Part shown: positions 51,170 through 61,393 of the stretch, in pieces | Numbering within the stretch: position 1 is the stretch's first letter | Layout: the number at the start of each line of letters is the position of its first letter | DNA from: an uncultured Flavobacteriales bacterium | GTDB lineage: Bacteria; Bacteroidota; Bacteroidia; Flavobacteriales_D; Crocinitomicaceae | Assembly: GCA_913056215.1 (NCBI GenBank) | Contig: CAJXMN010000001.1 | Coordinates: forward strand, 25,522 to 89,521 | Reading direction: 5' to 3' | Length of the DNA stretch: 64,000 nucleotides | Notes under the pieces: generated by a model | What the model saw: the letters and a program-made list of their open reading frames with translations, nothing else | Database searches by the model: none | Told to the model about the DNA's origin: nothing | Translations under genes and position numbers: made by a program

Positions 51170-52201
51170 TTACCAGTTCACCACCACTTTTCCAGTGGAT
51201 TTTCCAGATTCTAAAAAAGCATGTGCTTCTGGGAGTTCATCAGCTGAATAGGTCGCGCCTACTTGGGGGTGAATTTCATCATTGAGTGCTTTTTCAACCA
51301 CAGCCTTCAAACAAAACTCTAAGGTGTATGGTTTGTAATCGGCTACTTTAAGCATATTAATACCTAGTATACTTTTAGAGCGCATCATCAACGTAATTGG
51401 AATAATAATCCCCATTTTGCGCACAAAGTTTAACGTAGATAATATTCCCCATTTTTTTCCAGATCGTTCACTTCCTCCAAAGAGAATTAATGAACCTCCG
51501 TTGCCCAACAGCCTCCAGTCTTTTTTGAACGTGGATCCAGCTACGGGGTTAAATGATATGTCCAGTCGTTGTCTTTTCAGAATGTGTTGAATTTGATCAC
51601 CGTAGTCCTGTTTGTTGTAATTGATGATGTGGTCAACACCGAGCTCTTCCAGATAGGTCTTTTTACGATCGCTTCCCGTTTTTGCAAAAATTGTTGCCTC
51701 TTTACCCTTGAGCAACTGGATGAGAGCTGTTCCCACCCCTCCTGCCGCAGCATGAATCAAAACACAATCCCCTTTTTGGACGGTAGTAGCTACATGAGAC
51801 ATGTAAAATGCAGTTACGTATTGCGTTGCAAGACATAGTGCTTTTCCGCTATCATAATCACTAATCTCGGCTACCGCAATTTCTTTCGTATGGACGTGTT
51901 TCGCATAACCCCCAAATCGTGTAAATGCGACGACTCTTTTTCCTTTCAGGTGATCAGAGACATCTTTACCCGTAGCGACTATTTTTCCAACAACTTCGTA
52001 CCCCAGCACACAGGGCAAAGGGGGAGCTTCACGATACAAACCATTTCGCGCCATGACATCCGCATAGTTCAACCCAAATGACTCCACTTCGATTTGGACC
52101 TCATCGTCTTCCAGTTCAGGTAATGCAATTTCCTTTTCTTCAAAGGCTTGTTCAGCAGTACCGTTTTTTATCAATTGTATAGCAGTCGTTTTCATCATCA
52201 T
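51170..52201 (-). CDS. Zinc-binding dehydrogenase / quinone oxidoreductase-like (VAT-1-like)
   Basis: MDR-family FGLNYADVMARNGLY; VLIHAAAGGVGTALIQL. Confidence 0.9.
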   Translation of the reverse strand: MMMKTTAIQLIKNGTAEQAFEEKEIALPELEDDEVQIEVESFGLNYADVMARNGLYREAPPLPCVLGYEVVGKIVATGKDVSDHLKGKRVVAFTRFGGYAKHVHTKEIAVAEISDYDSGKALCLATQYVTAFYMSHVATTVQKGDCVLIHAAAGGVGTALIQLLKGKEATIFAKTGSDRKKTYLEELGVDHIINYNKQDYGDQIQHILKRQRLDISFNPVAGSTFKKDWRLLGNGGSLILFGGSERSGKKWGILSTLNFVRKMGIIIPITLMMRSKSILGINMLKVADYKPYTLEFCLKAVVEKALNDEIHPQVGATYSADELPEAHAFLESGKSTGKVVVNW

Positions 52202-52869
52202 TTCTTGGCGTCAATTACAATCACAATTTCTCCTTTTGGCTTTTTCTCTTCATAGTACGAGAGCACTGTTTCTGCCGTTCCTCGCTTGAATTCCTCATGC
52301 ATTTTTGTAATCTCTCGAGCCACGCAAACTTGTTGTGCTGGACCCATGTGTTCAACAATCTCCTTCAAAGCCCTTACTAACCGATGTGGGGATTCATATA
52401 AAACTACCGCTCGTTCCTCCTCAGTGATCTTTTTCCATCGCGTCTGACGGCCTTTTTTATGGGGTAAAAAACCTTCAAAAATAAAGCGATCACATGGAAA
52501 ACCACTTCCCACCATTGCTGGTAAAACTGCTGAAGGCCCTGGTAAACACACCACGGGTATATCGTTTGTGATGCATTCCCTCACTATTAAAAAACCAGGA
52601 TCTGACACCGCAGGAGTACCTGCATCGGAAACAACTGCCGCTGATGCTCCCAGCTTAATCTTACCCACTACGCTTTCCAGTGTCTTGTGCTCATTGTGAA
52701 TATGGTGTGATTGCAGATTGTTCTCTATATCGTATTTCTGCAACAACTTCTTTGTTGTTCGCGTGTCTTCTGCTAAAATAAAATCAACTTCCTTGAGCAC
52801 ATTTAGAGCTCTTATGGTGATGTCTTCAAGATTTCCAATAGGTGTCGGAACAACATATAATTTACTCAT
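52198..52869 (-). CDS. rsmI: 16S rRNA (cytidine-2'-O) methyltransferase
   Basis: LYVVPTPIGNLEDITIRALNVL; SDAGTPAVSDPG. Confidence 0.95.
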   Translation of the reverse strand: MSKLYVVPTPIGNLEDITIRALNVLKEVDFILAEDTRTTKKLLQKYDIENNLQSHHIHNEHKTLESVVGKIKLGASAAVVSDAGTPAVSDPGFLIVRECITNDIPVVCLPGPSAVLPAMVGSGFPCDRFIFEGFLPHKKGRQTRWKKITEEERAVVLYESPHRLVRALKEIVEHMGPAQQVCVAREITKMHEEFKRGTAETVLSYYEEKKPKGEIVIVIDAKK

Positions 52870-52877
52870 AGGATTCT

Positions 52878-53672
52878 TTATCTGGTCAGCACAACATAAT
52901 CATTCAGTACTGTTTTCAAAAACTTTAACTTCTTTTTAGGCGGTTCCGTTAGCTGGAGATCTTTGGCAATTTTTTCTGCCAAAGCGATAGCGAGCTTTTT
53001 GGTCTGCTCATTGCGGTATTTTTCAACCCGTGAAATCGTGTTTTTTACAAACATCATATCGTCGTCAGTGTACATGGTCACATTTGAATATGTCGGCGTA
53101 TAATTCTGATCCGATTTGATCGACAACACATCCTGAATTGAAAAGGAACGGCTCGGACGTTTTCTAGTGACTACTGTATTGGCCATAAAATCACCAATTC
53201 TCTGATTTTTTAGGGATACAGAAGCAATTAGAATATCGAAAAAAGCTGATGCGATGAGGAGAAGAATACCTCCACTGGCAAACAAAATAATATAAAATTC
53301 TATGGGCCGAAAAATCCAGCGGGTAAAATAATCTCGAAATTTCGCATTTTCTCCGTTGGTTTTAGTCACGCGCACTCCAACGGCCATTTTCCCTACTGTT
53401 TGACCCTTTGTGAGGTACTCCATTAGGGGTGTATAAAGCACAAATGGAAGGTATACGACAATCATAAAAAAAATAACCCACAGATCCAGACTTTCCCAAT
53501 CTCCAATTCGAAAAGCTGAAGTAAAGATGGCGCCCATTATTAACGTCATTATAATGAAATAAGCAACCATTATGATAACATCAAGCAACACAGCAACAAT
53601 ACGCTGACCAACAGATGCTAGTTCTACATCAATAGGCACATTGTGTTCTGTTCTGAGTTGAAGTGTTCTCAT
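52878..53672 (-). CDS. RDD family membrane protein
   Basis: ASVGQRIVAVLLDVIIMVAYF...KGQTVGKMAVGVRV. Confidence 0.88.
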   Translation of the reverse strand: MRTLQLRTEHNVPIDVELASVGQRIVAVLLDVIIMVAYFIIMTLIMGAIFTSAFRIGDWESLDLWVIFFMIVVYLPFVLYTPLMEYLTKGQTVGKMAVGVRVTKTNGENAKFRDYFTRWIFRPIEFYIILFASGGILLLIASAFFDILIASVSLKNQRIGDFMANTVVTRKRPSRSFSIQDVLSIKSDQNYTPTYSNVTMYTDDDMMFVKNTISRVEKYRNEQTKKLAIALAEKIAKDLQLTEPPKKKLKFLKTVLNDYVVLTR

Positions 53673-53773
53673 ACTATTTTAATGTATGCTAAAATAAATA
53701 AATAATTGAGATTTTTTTCAGAAAGACAAAGCCAAGGTAGAAGAACGTTGAACTCACCTTATCTTTAAAAAAT

Positions 53774-54292
53774 TTATTTTCTCTGATTCCATTTGAAATT
53801 GCGATTGTTCACCAGCGTGAATCGAAGATTAACGAAAAGCGTATTGGTGTTGGTGAAGGTCTCAGATCTCGTCAACAACATGTACCCCGCGCGTATATGG
53901 AAACCAAAAACCTTGTACCCGATAACGGGAGAAACTCCATAGCGCTCTTCGGTAAAATTCGATCGCATACAAACATCTACGCCGTACGTCAAATCAAAAC
54001 GGCTGGGCTTGTGCCAGTATCCCGCATTGATTTGCAACACATTATTGGAGGTGTTATAGCCGAATCCCAGGTGGACGGCATGCGTTTTTGTTTTTTTGAG
54101 GCGTATATCCTTGAATTGAGCTTCCATTCCCAGTTCTCCTACTGTAAACCTTCCTTGCTGCAGTCCAAAATAAGGCCCGAGCTTCCGTACATGCGGGTCT
54201 AACAACGGCTTTTTATCCTTTTGGCCGAACACTGTGCCCGCACACAATAACAAAAGGAGCATCATTATATACATAAGAAACCCTCTGTTCAT
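53774..54292 (-). CDS. Hypothetical secreted protein
   Basis: 172-aa ORF, signal peptide (YIMMLLLLLCAGTVFGQ), beta-rich. Confidence 0.7.
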   Translation of the reverse strand: MNRGFLMYIMMLLLLLCAGTVFGQKDKKPLLDPHVRKLGPYFGLQQGRFTVGELGMEAQFKDIRLKKTKTHAVHLGFGYNTSNNVLQINAGYWHKPSRFDLTYGVDVCMRSNFTEERYGVSPVIGYKVFGFHIRAGYMLLTRSETFTNTNTLFVNLRFTLVNNRNFKWNQRK

Positions 54293-54298
54293 GATTCG

Positions 54299-54940
54299 TT
54301 ATTTCGTTTGAAGGGAGTCTTTTGCACTTTTGAGCGCTTTTAAATCCTCTATGGTGATACCCAAACTGTCGGCAGTGTTTTTTAACCGCCTGGCATCTTC
54401 TAACGTTACATCTTCGCCATCGAACAACTCCCCATTCACGTTGTTTTTCATCCAGATCGAACTCTCTTCAATAGCAGGTATTGTTGCCGATGCGGTGATC
54501 TTTACGGGTTCATAAAGCAGTGATTTTGATTTAATATCCTGCGGTATAAAATCACCGCGCTCATCATAAGTTTCCAGCAGGATAATTAAAATACTTAAGG
54601 TATAAATCATTTTAATCACGCCAAAAAGTAATCCAAAAGCCTTATTAATAGGACTTAGGTTGACCACCTTAAGCATGCGTTCGACCATCTTTCCAGCGAA
54701 AAAAACCATAGCCCCTACGGCCAAAAAGGTAAGTGTGAACGCGACAACAGGTAAATACTTTCCTTCAATATCGATATTCTCTTTAATAATTTGTGAAGTC
54801 CAGTCAGAAAAATGAATACCAGCGTATATACCTACAAGCAATGCAAGCAGAGTAAAGACTTCAATTACGAGACCCTTCCTAAAACCTACCCAAGCAGCAT
54901 ATAAGACAGGTACGATAATAATAATATCTACGAAGTTCAT
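54299..54940 (-). CDS. CvpA family protein
   Basis: FVDIIIIVPVLYAAWVGFRKGLVIEVFTLLALLVGIYAG. Confidence 0.9.
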   Translation of the reverse strand: MNFVDIIIIVPVLYAAWVGFRKGLVIEVFTLLALLVGIYAGIHFSDWTSQIIKENIDIEGKYLPVVAFTLTFLAVGAMVFFAGKMVERMLKVVNLSPINKAFGLLFGVIKMIYTLSILIILLETYDERGDFIPQDIKSKSLLYEPVKITASATIPAIEESSIWMKNNVNGELFDGEDVTLEDARRLKNTADSLGITIEDLKALKSAKDSLQTK

Positions 54941-55140
54941 TAAAACAAATGTAAGCTGATCATATCATCGAACGCAGCATTAACAGTGATTTTACTAACA
55001 ACGAATATTGGAAAGTTTGTAAATATCATTAAATAAACCCCGTCACTAAGAATTAGAGAGCTTCTTACAAGAACGAAGCGTTCTAGACGAAACCATTAAA
55101 AACGAGGCTAACATCTGAAATTCCGCTATATTTGTCCCGA

Positions 55141-56982
55141 ATGAAACAGTTAACGACCATATTCAAGGCAACATTTGTCTATAAGGGACGCGCGTTGGCT
55201 ACTATCTTCTTCAACTTGCTTTTCGTAATCTTCAACTTGATTTCACTCGTTCTGTTCGTTCCATTTTTACAAGTTATCTTTCCAAGTGATGATACCGAAC
55301 TGGTATTGACAAAACCAGTTTACGACGGTGAGGGAATCGGTGGTTTCGTCGATTATGTTTCGAAATATTTCGACTACTTTATGAGCACGATGGCGCAGGA
55401 AGACCCCAAATATGCACTTATGTTTGTCTGCGTCTCCGTGGTTATCGCATTTTTCCTTAAAAGCTTGTTTCGCTATCTGGCGATTTATCATCAATCGCAG
55501 CTGCGAATGGCCGTGGTTCGGGATTATCGAAATCAACTCTTTGAAAAATCCATGCGGCTACCCGTCTCATTTTTCACAGAAGAAAAAAAAGGAGACTTAA
55601 TGTCACGGATGAATGGAGATGTCAACGAAATTGAAATTGCTGTCGTAGCGGTACTCGAATTAATTTTTCGCGATCCCATATCAGTATTCATTACGGTAGG
55701 GGTATTAATTTATTGGAGTCCTTCACTGACACTCTTCTCATTTATACTTCTTCCCGTCTCTGCTTTGATCATCACGCAAATTGGAAAAAGCCTAAAAAGG
55801 ACAGCCAACAAAGGACAAAAACAACTCGGTGTTGTATTCTCTTTTCTAGATGAATACCTGGGCGGTATTCGAATTGTTAAGGCTTTTAATGCTTCACGCG
55901 ATGCGGTTAACAAGTTCAAAAACATCAACCTACATCATCAACGATTACTCACGAGGGCATTTCGAAAGCGCGATCTCAGTTCTCCACTTAACGAATTTCT
56001 CGGAGCTGTAGTGATGATCCTCATTGTCTGGTATGGCGGTTCAATGATTCTCGATGGCGCAGCAGGAGAAGCGTTTACGGGAAAACAATTCATTGGTTTT
56101 ATTATTGTTTTTTCTCAACTTCTCGTACCTGTTCAAAATATTGCTAAGAATACGGCCAACTTAAGTAAAGCCCGGGCTTCGCAAGATCGCATTGAAGAGA
56201 TTTTGGATTTAGATGAAAAAATTAACGATCCTGAAAAGCCTCAATCAATCCGTCCATTAAAGGATAAAATCGTTTTTGATCAAGTGTCATTCGCCTATCG
56301 CAAAGAAAACGTGTTGTCCAACATTAGCTTTGAACTGGAAAAAGGAAAAACCGTGGCGCTCGTCGGAGAGTCTGGAAGTGGAAAATCAACTATCGCTGAT
56401 CTTTTGCCGCGATTTTACGATGTAAAAGAAGGCGCCATCACCTACGACGGAACAAATATAAAATCCTTCCTACTTCACGATTTGCGCGCTCAAATGGGTA
56501 TGGTCAGCCAGGAATCTATTTTGTTCAACGACACGATATTCAACAATATCGCTTTCGGGATTAAGGATGCTACCGAAGAGTCCGTAATGCAGGCTGCTAA
56601 AGTGGCAAATGCCCACCGTTTTATCATGAATTTGGAAGAAGGCTATCAAACCAATATTGGTGAACGGGGAAATAAACTTTCAGGGGGGCAAAAGCAACGT
56701 GTGAGCATTGCCCGTGCCGTACTTAAAAACCCACCGATCATGATTCTCGATGAGGCCACCTCAGCGTTGGATACAGAGAGTTAAAAATTGGTTCAAGAAG
56801 CGTTAGATCACCTCATGAAGAACAGAACCTCATTGGTTATCGCACATCGATTGAGTACCATTAAAAATGCAGATCTCATTCTTGTACTCAATAAAGGAGA
56901 AATTGTTGAGCGCGGAACACATGAGGCATTGTTCGAGCAAAAAGGACTCTACTACAAATTGAGCACGATGCAGGAGCTTTGA
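55141..56982 (+). pseudogene. ABC transporter ATP-binding/permease (MsbA-like) interrupted by an in-frame TAA
   Basis: TM domain plus Walker A GESGSGKST, signature LSGGQKQRVSIARA, Walker B IMILDEATSALDTES, then TAA at 56782-56784 and same-frame continuation [32 protein letters not shown]... Confidence 0.85.
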
Positions 56983-57067
56983 GCTTGCACCGCCTTTTTC
57001 AAGATTCTCAAATTGCCGTTATCTCTGAAGATTCCTATCGAAAAGCGTATTCAAATAAGCAGCTTTC

Positions 57068-57490
57068 TCATCCGGCTAAAAAGTGAACAGCGCTTTTTTT
57101 GACGTCGACGGAAACGGGAGCTCCAAAATCTCCAAAGACAGTCAGTATGTTGTTGTGATGATGAGCGGTCTTTATGAATTGATCGCGATTGAAAATCAGT
57201 TTTGTAGAATATCCCTCTTCCTCAATATCGTCGAGAACAGTGTCGTCATTGAATTCACAGTGCCAGTGCACCTCATCTTCAGTGTTGTCATGAAACAATT
57301 CAATGTAGACTTCGTCTGAAAAAACGCTAAAATTGAGTTGACCAAAGTCAAAAACCAATCGCAACATCCCATCATGAGAAAAAGCCCCTTTTGAAGAGAT
57401 ACCGAATTCTTCCAGTCCCACTCTTCCGTACTGGTCTGGTGAAATAAAAATGTCTTTATTCTGAAAATTATGTAACTGTACTGATCGCAT
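57068..57490 (-). CDS. Hypothetical protein
   Basis: 140-aa ORF with normal composition. Confidence 0.6.
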   Translation of the reverse strand: MRSVQLHNFQNKDIFISPDQYGRVGLEEFGISSKGAFSHDGMLRLVFDFGQLNFSVFSDEVYIELFHDNTEDEVHWHCEFNDDTVLDDIEEEGYSTKLIFNRDQFIKTAHHHNNILTVFGDFGAPVSVDVKKSAVHFLAG

Positions 57491-57636
57491 TTTACTTTAC
57501 TTTTTCATGTTCATAATGAAAAAATTGATTCATTTTCTACAAATCTACGATGGACAGGTAGAAAAAAAGATGACAATACTCATTCTTTGCTCCATTATTT
57601 ATCAGTCGAGGATAGCAGAATAAAATAAATGTTTTT

Positions 57637-58602
57637 TCACAATTGCTGAAATTCAAAAGTGGGAGTTCCTTTATTCCCCTCTTCATCGTAAAAGTCGATA
57701 AAACGTAGCTTGTAGAAAAATCCTTCGCGATCCCGTATGATGAAAAGTTGATCGCCGTCTACTTCATAACCGTTTCCCGTGAACGTTTTCCAGTTGTATC
57801 CCAACACGTTGCGCTTTTCCTCTAACAGGATTTCCGAAGCGTATTCGATATCAATATCCTCAAAATCAATACTTTCTTCAAGTTGAAGTGCGCGGGTTTT
57901 GGAGTCGTTCAGCAAACAACCGGTAACCAAATACGGTGTTTCTTCGGGTTCATAGAATAGATGCGTGTACTGGGTAAAAATTAAATCCCAGTCATCTTTT
58001 GGTGGCGCAATATCGGCTATACCTCCCGTTTCGAGGTTAAAATGCGTGTAATTGTAATCTACATTTCTGGGAATCGTGATTGTGGTTCCTTCATTGGATT
58101 GTAAAGGGCCAAACGTAATGGTGAATTCATCCATATTGGCGTTATTGAGTTGCAGCTTTCTCATTCCTAAATGAGAGCCATCGGGGGCATATCCTCTATC
58201 GATAATGAACACTTCATTTTTTTTCCAGCCGTTCAGTGCGGTGGAATCGAGGTTTCCACTGGGCATATCGCGTTTTTTATTTGCTGTAAACCCGGCGGTG
58301 TCTGTCACTGCGTTAAAATTGAATTGGTCTGTGTGTAATGCATACATCATTTTTGATGAATTGATTACGATGTTATGCGCCGTGTCACAGCAGGTAAAGC
58401 CCAAATCCCAATCCGTTTTTGGGTGTCTACCTACTTCTTGATTCTTTCCCAGGTCAAAGTATACTTGCCATTTGTAATCGGCGCCCATGGTTAAGGTTTG
58501 TGTATGTACATTTCCAGGCTCTTTAGGTTGAATAGGGCGCTCTTCTTTCAAACATCGCGCAAAAATGATCAATCCGATGACCGTTATGATTACCTTACTC
58601 AT
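57637..58602 (-). CDS. HmuY family protein, lipoprotein-like
   Basis: Short N-terminus ending in Cys (IIFARCLKEE); HmuY-like YKWQVYFDLGKNQEVGRHPKTDWDLGF and DDWDLIFTQYTHLF. Confidence 0.82.
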   Translation of the reverse strand: MSKVIITVIGLIIFARCLKEERPIQPKEPGNVHTQTLTMGADYKWQVYFDLGKNQEVGRHPKTDWDLGFTCCDTAHNIVINSSKMMYALHTDQFNFNAVTDTAGFTANKKRDMPSGNLDSTALNGWKKNEVFIIDRGYAPDGSHLGMRKLQLNNANMDEFTITFGPLQSNEGTTITIPRNVDYNYTHFNLETGGIADIAPPKDDWDLIFTQYTHLFYEPEETPYLVTGCLLNDSKTRALQLEESIDFEDIDIEYASEILLEEKRNVLGYNWKTFTGNGYEVDGDQLFIIRDREGFFYKLRFIDFYDEEGNKGTPTFEFQQL

Positions 58603-60934
58603 TGTTTTTCGATTTTATTTCTACAATACATCGAGCAAAAAATGTTCTGCCCGTTCCCACCTGAACCTGACCTGTTCCCGCGGCGTGTGCTCCTGTACTT
58701 TCGCCTGAGCTGATGACAGACCGAACATTTAACGCATTTTTTATTCCGATAGATAGCTGCAGCCTTTTTTCCAAAAATGATCGACTCAGTGTAGCATCCA
58801 GCATGTGGTAATCTGCTATTTCTCCCTCTTGCAACTGACCGTCTTCACCTTGTCGAATCGTTGGGAGGGTTCCCGTGTACTTGTAAAACACATTGGTGTG
58901 CAAACCAATCGGTTGAATAGTATATTGAAAAGATCCCTGAACTTGAGGAGAGAAAAGAAAGTTGAAATTCTCGGGGTTGAAGTTTGCCAATTGATTTTGT
59001 CTTCCGACATAACCCGCGCCAATTTGTGCAGTGAGTTTTTTACGCTTGAATGTGGACTGCAATTGCACTCCGGTTGTTTTATAGCGTTCGAGATTAAAAT
59101 AGGAAAACAGGGTCTGATTTTGCTGTGCCAGTGTTATCCGATTCTCAATGTCATTGTAAAAAACGCTCAGTTTGTTTTTCCATTGTCCTTTGGAAAGTCG
59201 CGTGCTATGACTAAATGCCATATTGAAATTGTTGGATTGTTCGGCCTGGAGGTCTTCATTGCCCTGTATGTTATGATTGATATCGACAAAATAAAAATGG
59301 AGCTCCTTTATACTCGGAGATCGAAACCCCCGTGCATACGAAGCGCGCAGGTATAATTGCTGCTTTTCACGCTGGAATATTTTCCATTTGGAATGAAAAG
59401 AAGGAACCAGAGGAGCAGGATAGGAAGAGTTATAACTCCAGCGCAATCCAGGGCGAAAAACCAACTGATCAACGGGTCTGTACTCGAGCGAACCAAAAAG
59501 GGCCGCATCAATAATGGTCTGTTCACCGGATGCAATTCTTTTACCTCTACCTATATCATAATTGACATCGTATCCAATCTTGAATTGAACTTTGGAACTA
59601 TCGTTGACGTATGTCCAGTTTCCGCGGGATAAAAGCGTGTGAAATGTGGAGGTATCATGGTCAGAGGGAGCTGGAGATAGTACATCTTCTATTGTCGTCA
59701 AGTCCCGTAAAAAAGTGTTTTTTTGACGAAAGAACCCGTTGTAAGCTGCAATGAAATTGAATGACGAATGGCCCGCTGAAACATAGTTCCCCTGAATGCG
59801 CTGATTGATTCTGTCGGTTTCGTAGTAGTCGTCGAATGCGCTCTGCAAATACGGTGGACGCGGAGACCCTCGATTAATCACCTCCTCAGTAAAATTGTTG
59901 CTGGAATAATTCAGGAACCATTTTTCTTTTTGAAGGCGGTAGTTCAAATTGACAAAGTACTGCTCTTTTGGATTCCATGACATTACGCGCGATGAGTCAG
60001 CTATTGGGTCGCGGTCATAAAAAAAGTTCGGGTGATCGGGACTCCATCCATCAAAAAAGTATCGACCGCCATCGATCACAACCTGATGGGTTCCGTTTCC
60101 CCATCGCAATTGCCCCGTATTGTTAAACCGACCATTGCTTTCATAATAGTTTTTCGAAAGAACCGACCACTTTGCAGCGGTACTTTTTTTTGTGATGATA
60201 TTGATTGTACCTCCGAGAGCGTCTGTGCCGTACTGTACTGATAAGGGTCCTTCTATTATTTCAATTCGATCCACATTTTCCATGGGGATTTGTGATAAAT
60301 CGATATTTCCATCAAGTCGACCAGTCATGGGGACTCCATCGATGAGGATTTTAATGTTTTGTCCTCCGATACCCTGCAACTCCATGCGGCTGCCCAGAAT
60401 ATTGTCTTCACTCAGTCGGACATTCAAGGTGTTGGACAATGCATCCTTGAGGTTTTGAGCAGCCATATTCTCAATTTGACGGGCGTCGATGACTTTTACT
60501 TCATGAATAGACTGATCAGCCTTTTGTTTTTTGTATTGTGCCGTTACAACGACTTCATCAAATTGTTGACTACTGGGCTTGAGGTAAATGAATTGTTTTT
60601 CTTTATTGAGGCCGAGCGTATCATTATATGTGTTGTACCCGTAAAAACGAACGGTCACGGAATAGCGAACACCTTTGTCGTGATGGGGAACATTTACTGT
60701 GCCGTTGCGATCCGTAGTTAATCGTTGAACGATACTGTCATTGGAAAGTGACTTGAAGCTGATTTGAGCACCGGGAACAGGTCGGTCGTCTTCAGCAGAA
60801 AGAACAAAGATTTGCTGTGAATACCCCTTCACAGCGGTCAAAACTGAGAGTAGGACGACAATCAATGCGCGGTTCCATAGGGCTTTGCTATGATGAAGTC
60901 GAACCTTAGATAAAACGCTGTTACGACCGACCAT
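58595..60934 (-). CDS. TonB-dependent receptor (HmuR-like)
   Basis: Plug motif GGQNIKILIDGVPMTGRLDGNIDLSQIPMENVDRIEIIEGPLSVQYGTDALGGTINIITKK; beta-barrel C-terminus. Confidence 0.93.
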   Translation of the reverse strand: MVGRNSVLSKVRLHHSKALWNRALIVVLLSVLTAVKGYSQQIFVLSAEDDRPVPGAQISFKSLSNDSIVQRLTTDRNGTVNVPHHDKGVRYSVTVRFYGYNTYNDTLGLNKEKQFIYLKPSSQQFDEVVVTAQYKKQKADQSIHEVKVIDARQIENMAAQNLKDALSNTLNVRLSEDNILGSRMELQGIGGQNIKILIDGVPMTGRLDGNIDLSQIPMENVDRIEIIEGPLSVQYGTDALGGTINIITKKSTAAKWSVLSKNYYESNGRFNNTGQLRWGNGTHQVVIDGGRYFFDGWSPDHPNFFYDRDPIADSSRVMSWNPKEQYFVNLNYRLQKEKWFLNYSSNNFTEEVINRGSPRPPYLQSAFDDYYETDRINQRIQGNYVSAGHSSFNFIAAYNGFFRQKNTFLRDLTTIEDVLSPAPSDHDTSTFHTLLSRGNWTYVNDSSKVQFKIGYDVNYDIGRGKRIASGEQTIIDAALFGSLEYRPVDQLVFRPGLRWSYNSSYPAPLVPSFHSKWKIFQREKQQLYLRASYARGFRSPSIKELHFYFVDINHNIQGNEDLQAEQSNNFNMAFSHSTRLSKGQWKNKLSVFYNDIENRITLAQQNQTLFSYFNLERYKTTGVQLQSTFKRKKLTAQIGAGYVGRQNQLANFNPENFNFLFSPQVQGSFQYTIQPIGLHTNVFYKYTGTLPTIRQGEDGQLQEGEIADYHMLDATLSRSFLEKRLQLSIGIKNALNVRSVISSGESTGAHAAGTGQVQVGTGRTFFARCIVEIKSKNNE

Positions 60935-60938
60935 ATTT

Positions 60939-61391
60939 TCATTTTTTACGTTGTGTTCCCAGTAGTTTTTTCCACTGTTTCCAGTAAAATGCGATCAAAC
61001 TACCGTTCAAGACAGTAAAAGCCCCCGTTTTGATCACCTCATTCATATCATCGTTCATAAAGGTGTGAAGTAGAAAAATATTCAATACGATAGGAAAGAG
61101 AATGATAAGACCTACCAAACGGGTTGTAGGAAAAACCAATAGTAACCCCGCTATGATTTGTAACACACCCACGAAGTGAAGAAAACCCGTTGTTTTCATC
61201 ATTTTCACTGTCAATCGAAAAGGCATGGGATTTTCATAAGTACCCGACTCAATAGCATCAATATACGCCGTATTTGCTTTTGGATGCGATGCTCGCTCTT
61301 TCGGTATAAACTTACTGACACCTGCATACAGAAACAATGCAGCCAGAGTCACGGTCAACACAGCGTGAAGATATGTAAACACTTTCTTCAT
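60939..61391 (-). CDS. DoxX-like membrane protein
   Basis: 4-TM ORF; VTLAALFLYAGVSKFIP. Confidence 0.8.
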   Translation of the reverse strand: MKKVFTYLHAVLTVTLAALFLYAGVSKFIPKERASHPKANTAYIDAIESGTYENPMPFRLTVKMMKTTGFLHFVGVLQIIAGLLLVFPTTRLVGLIILFPIVLNIFLLHTFMNDDMNEVIKTGAFTVLNGSLIAFYWKQWKKLLGTQRKK

Positions 61392-61393
61392 TT

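Noticed and set aside
58805-59356. 183-aa plus-strand ORF opposite the TonB receptor
   Set aside because: Antisense shadow; the minus strand has a clear receptor reading frame.
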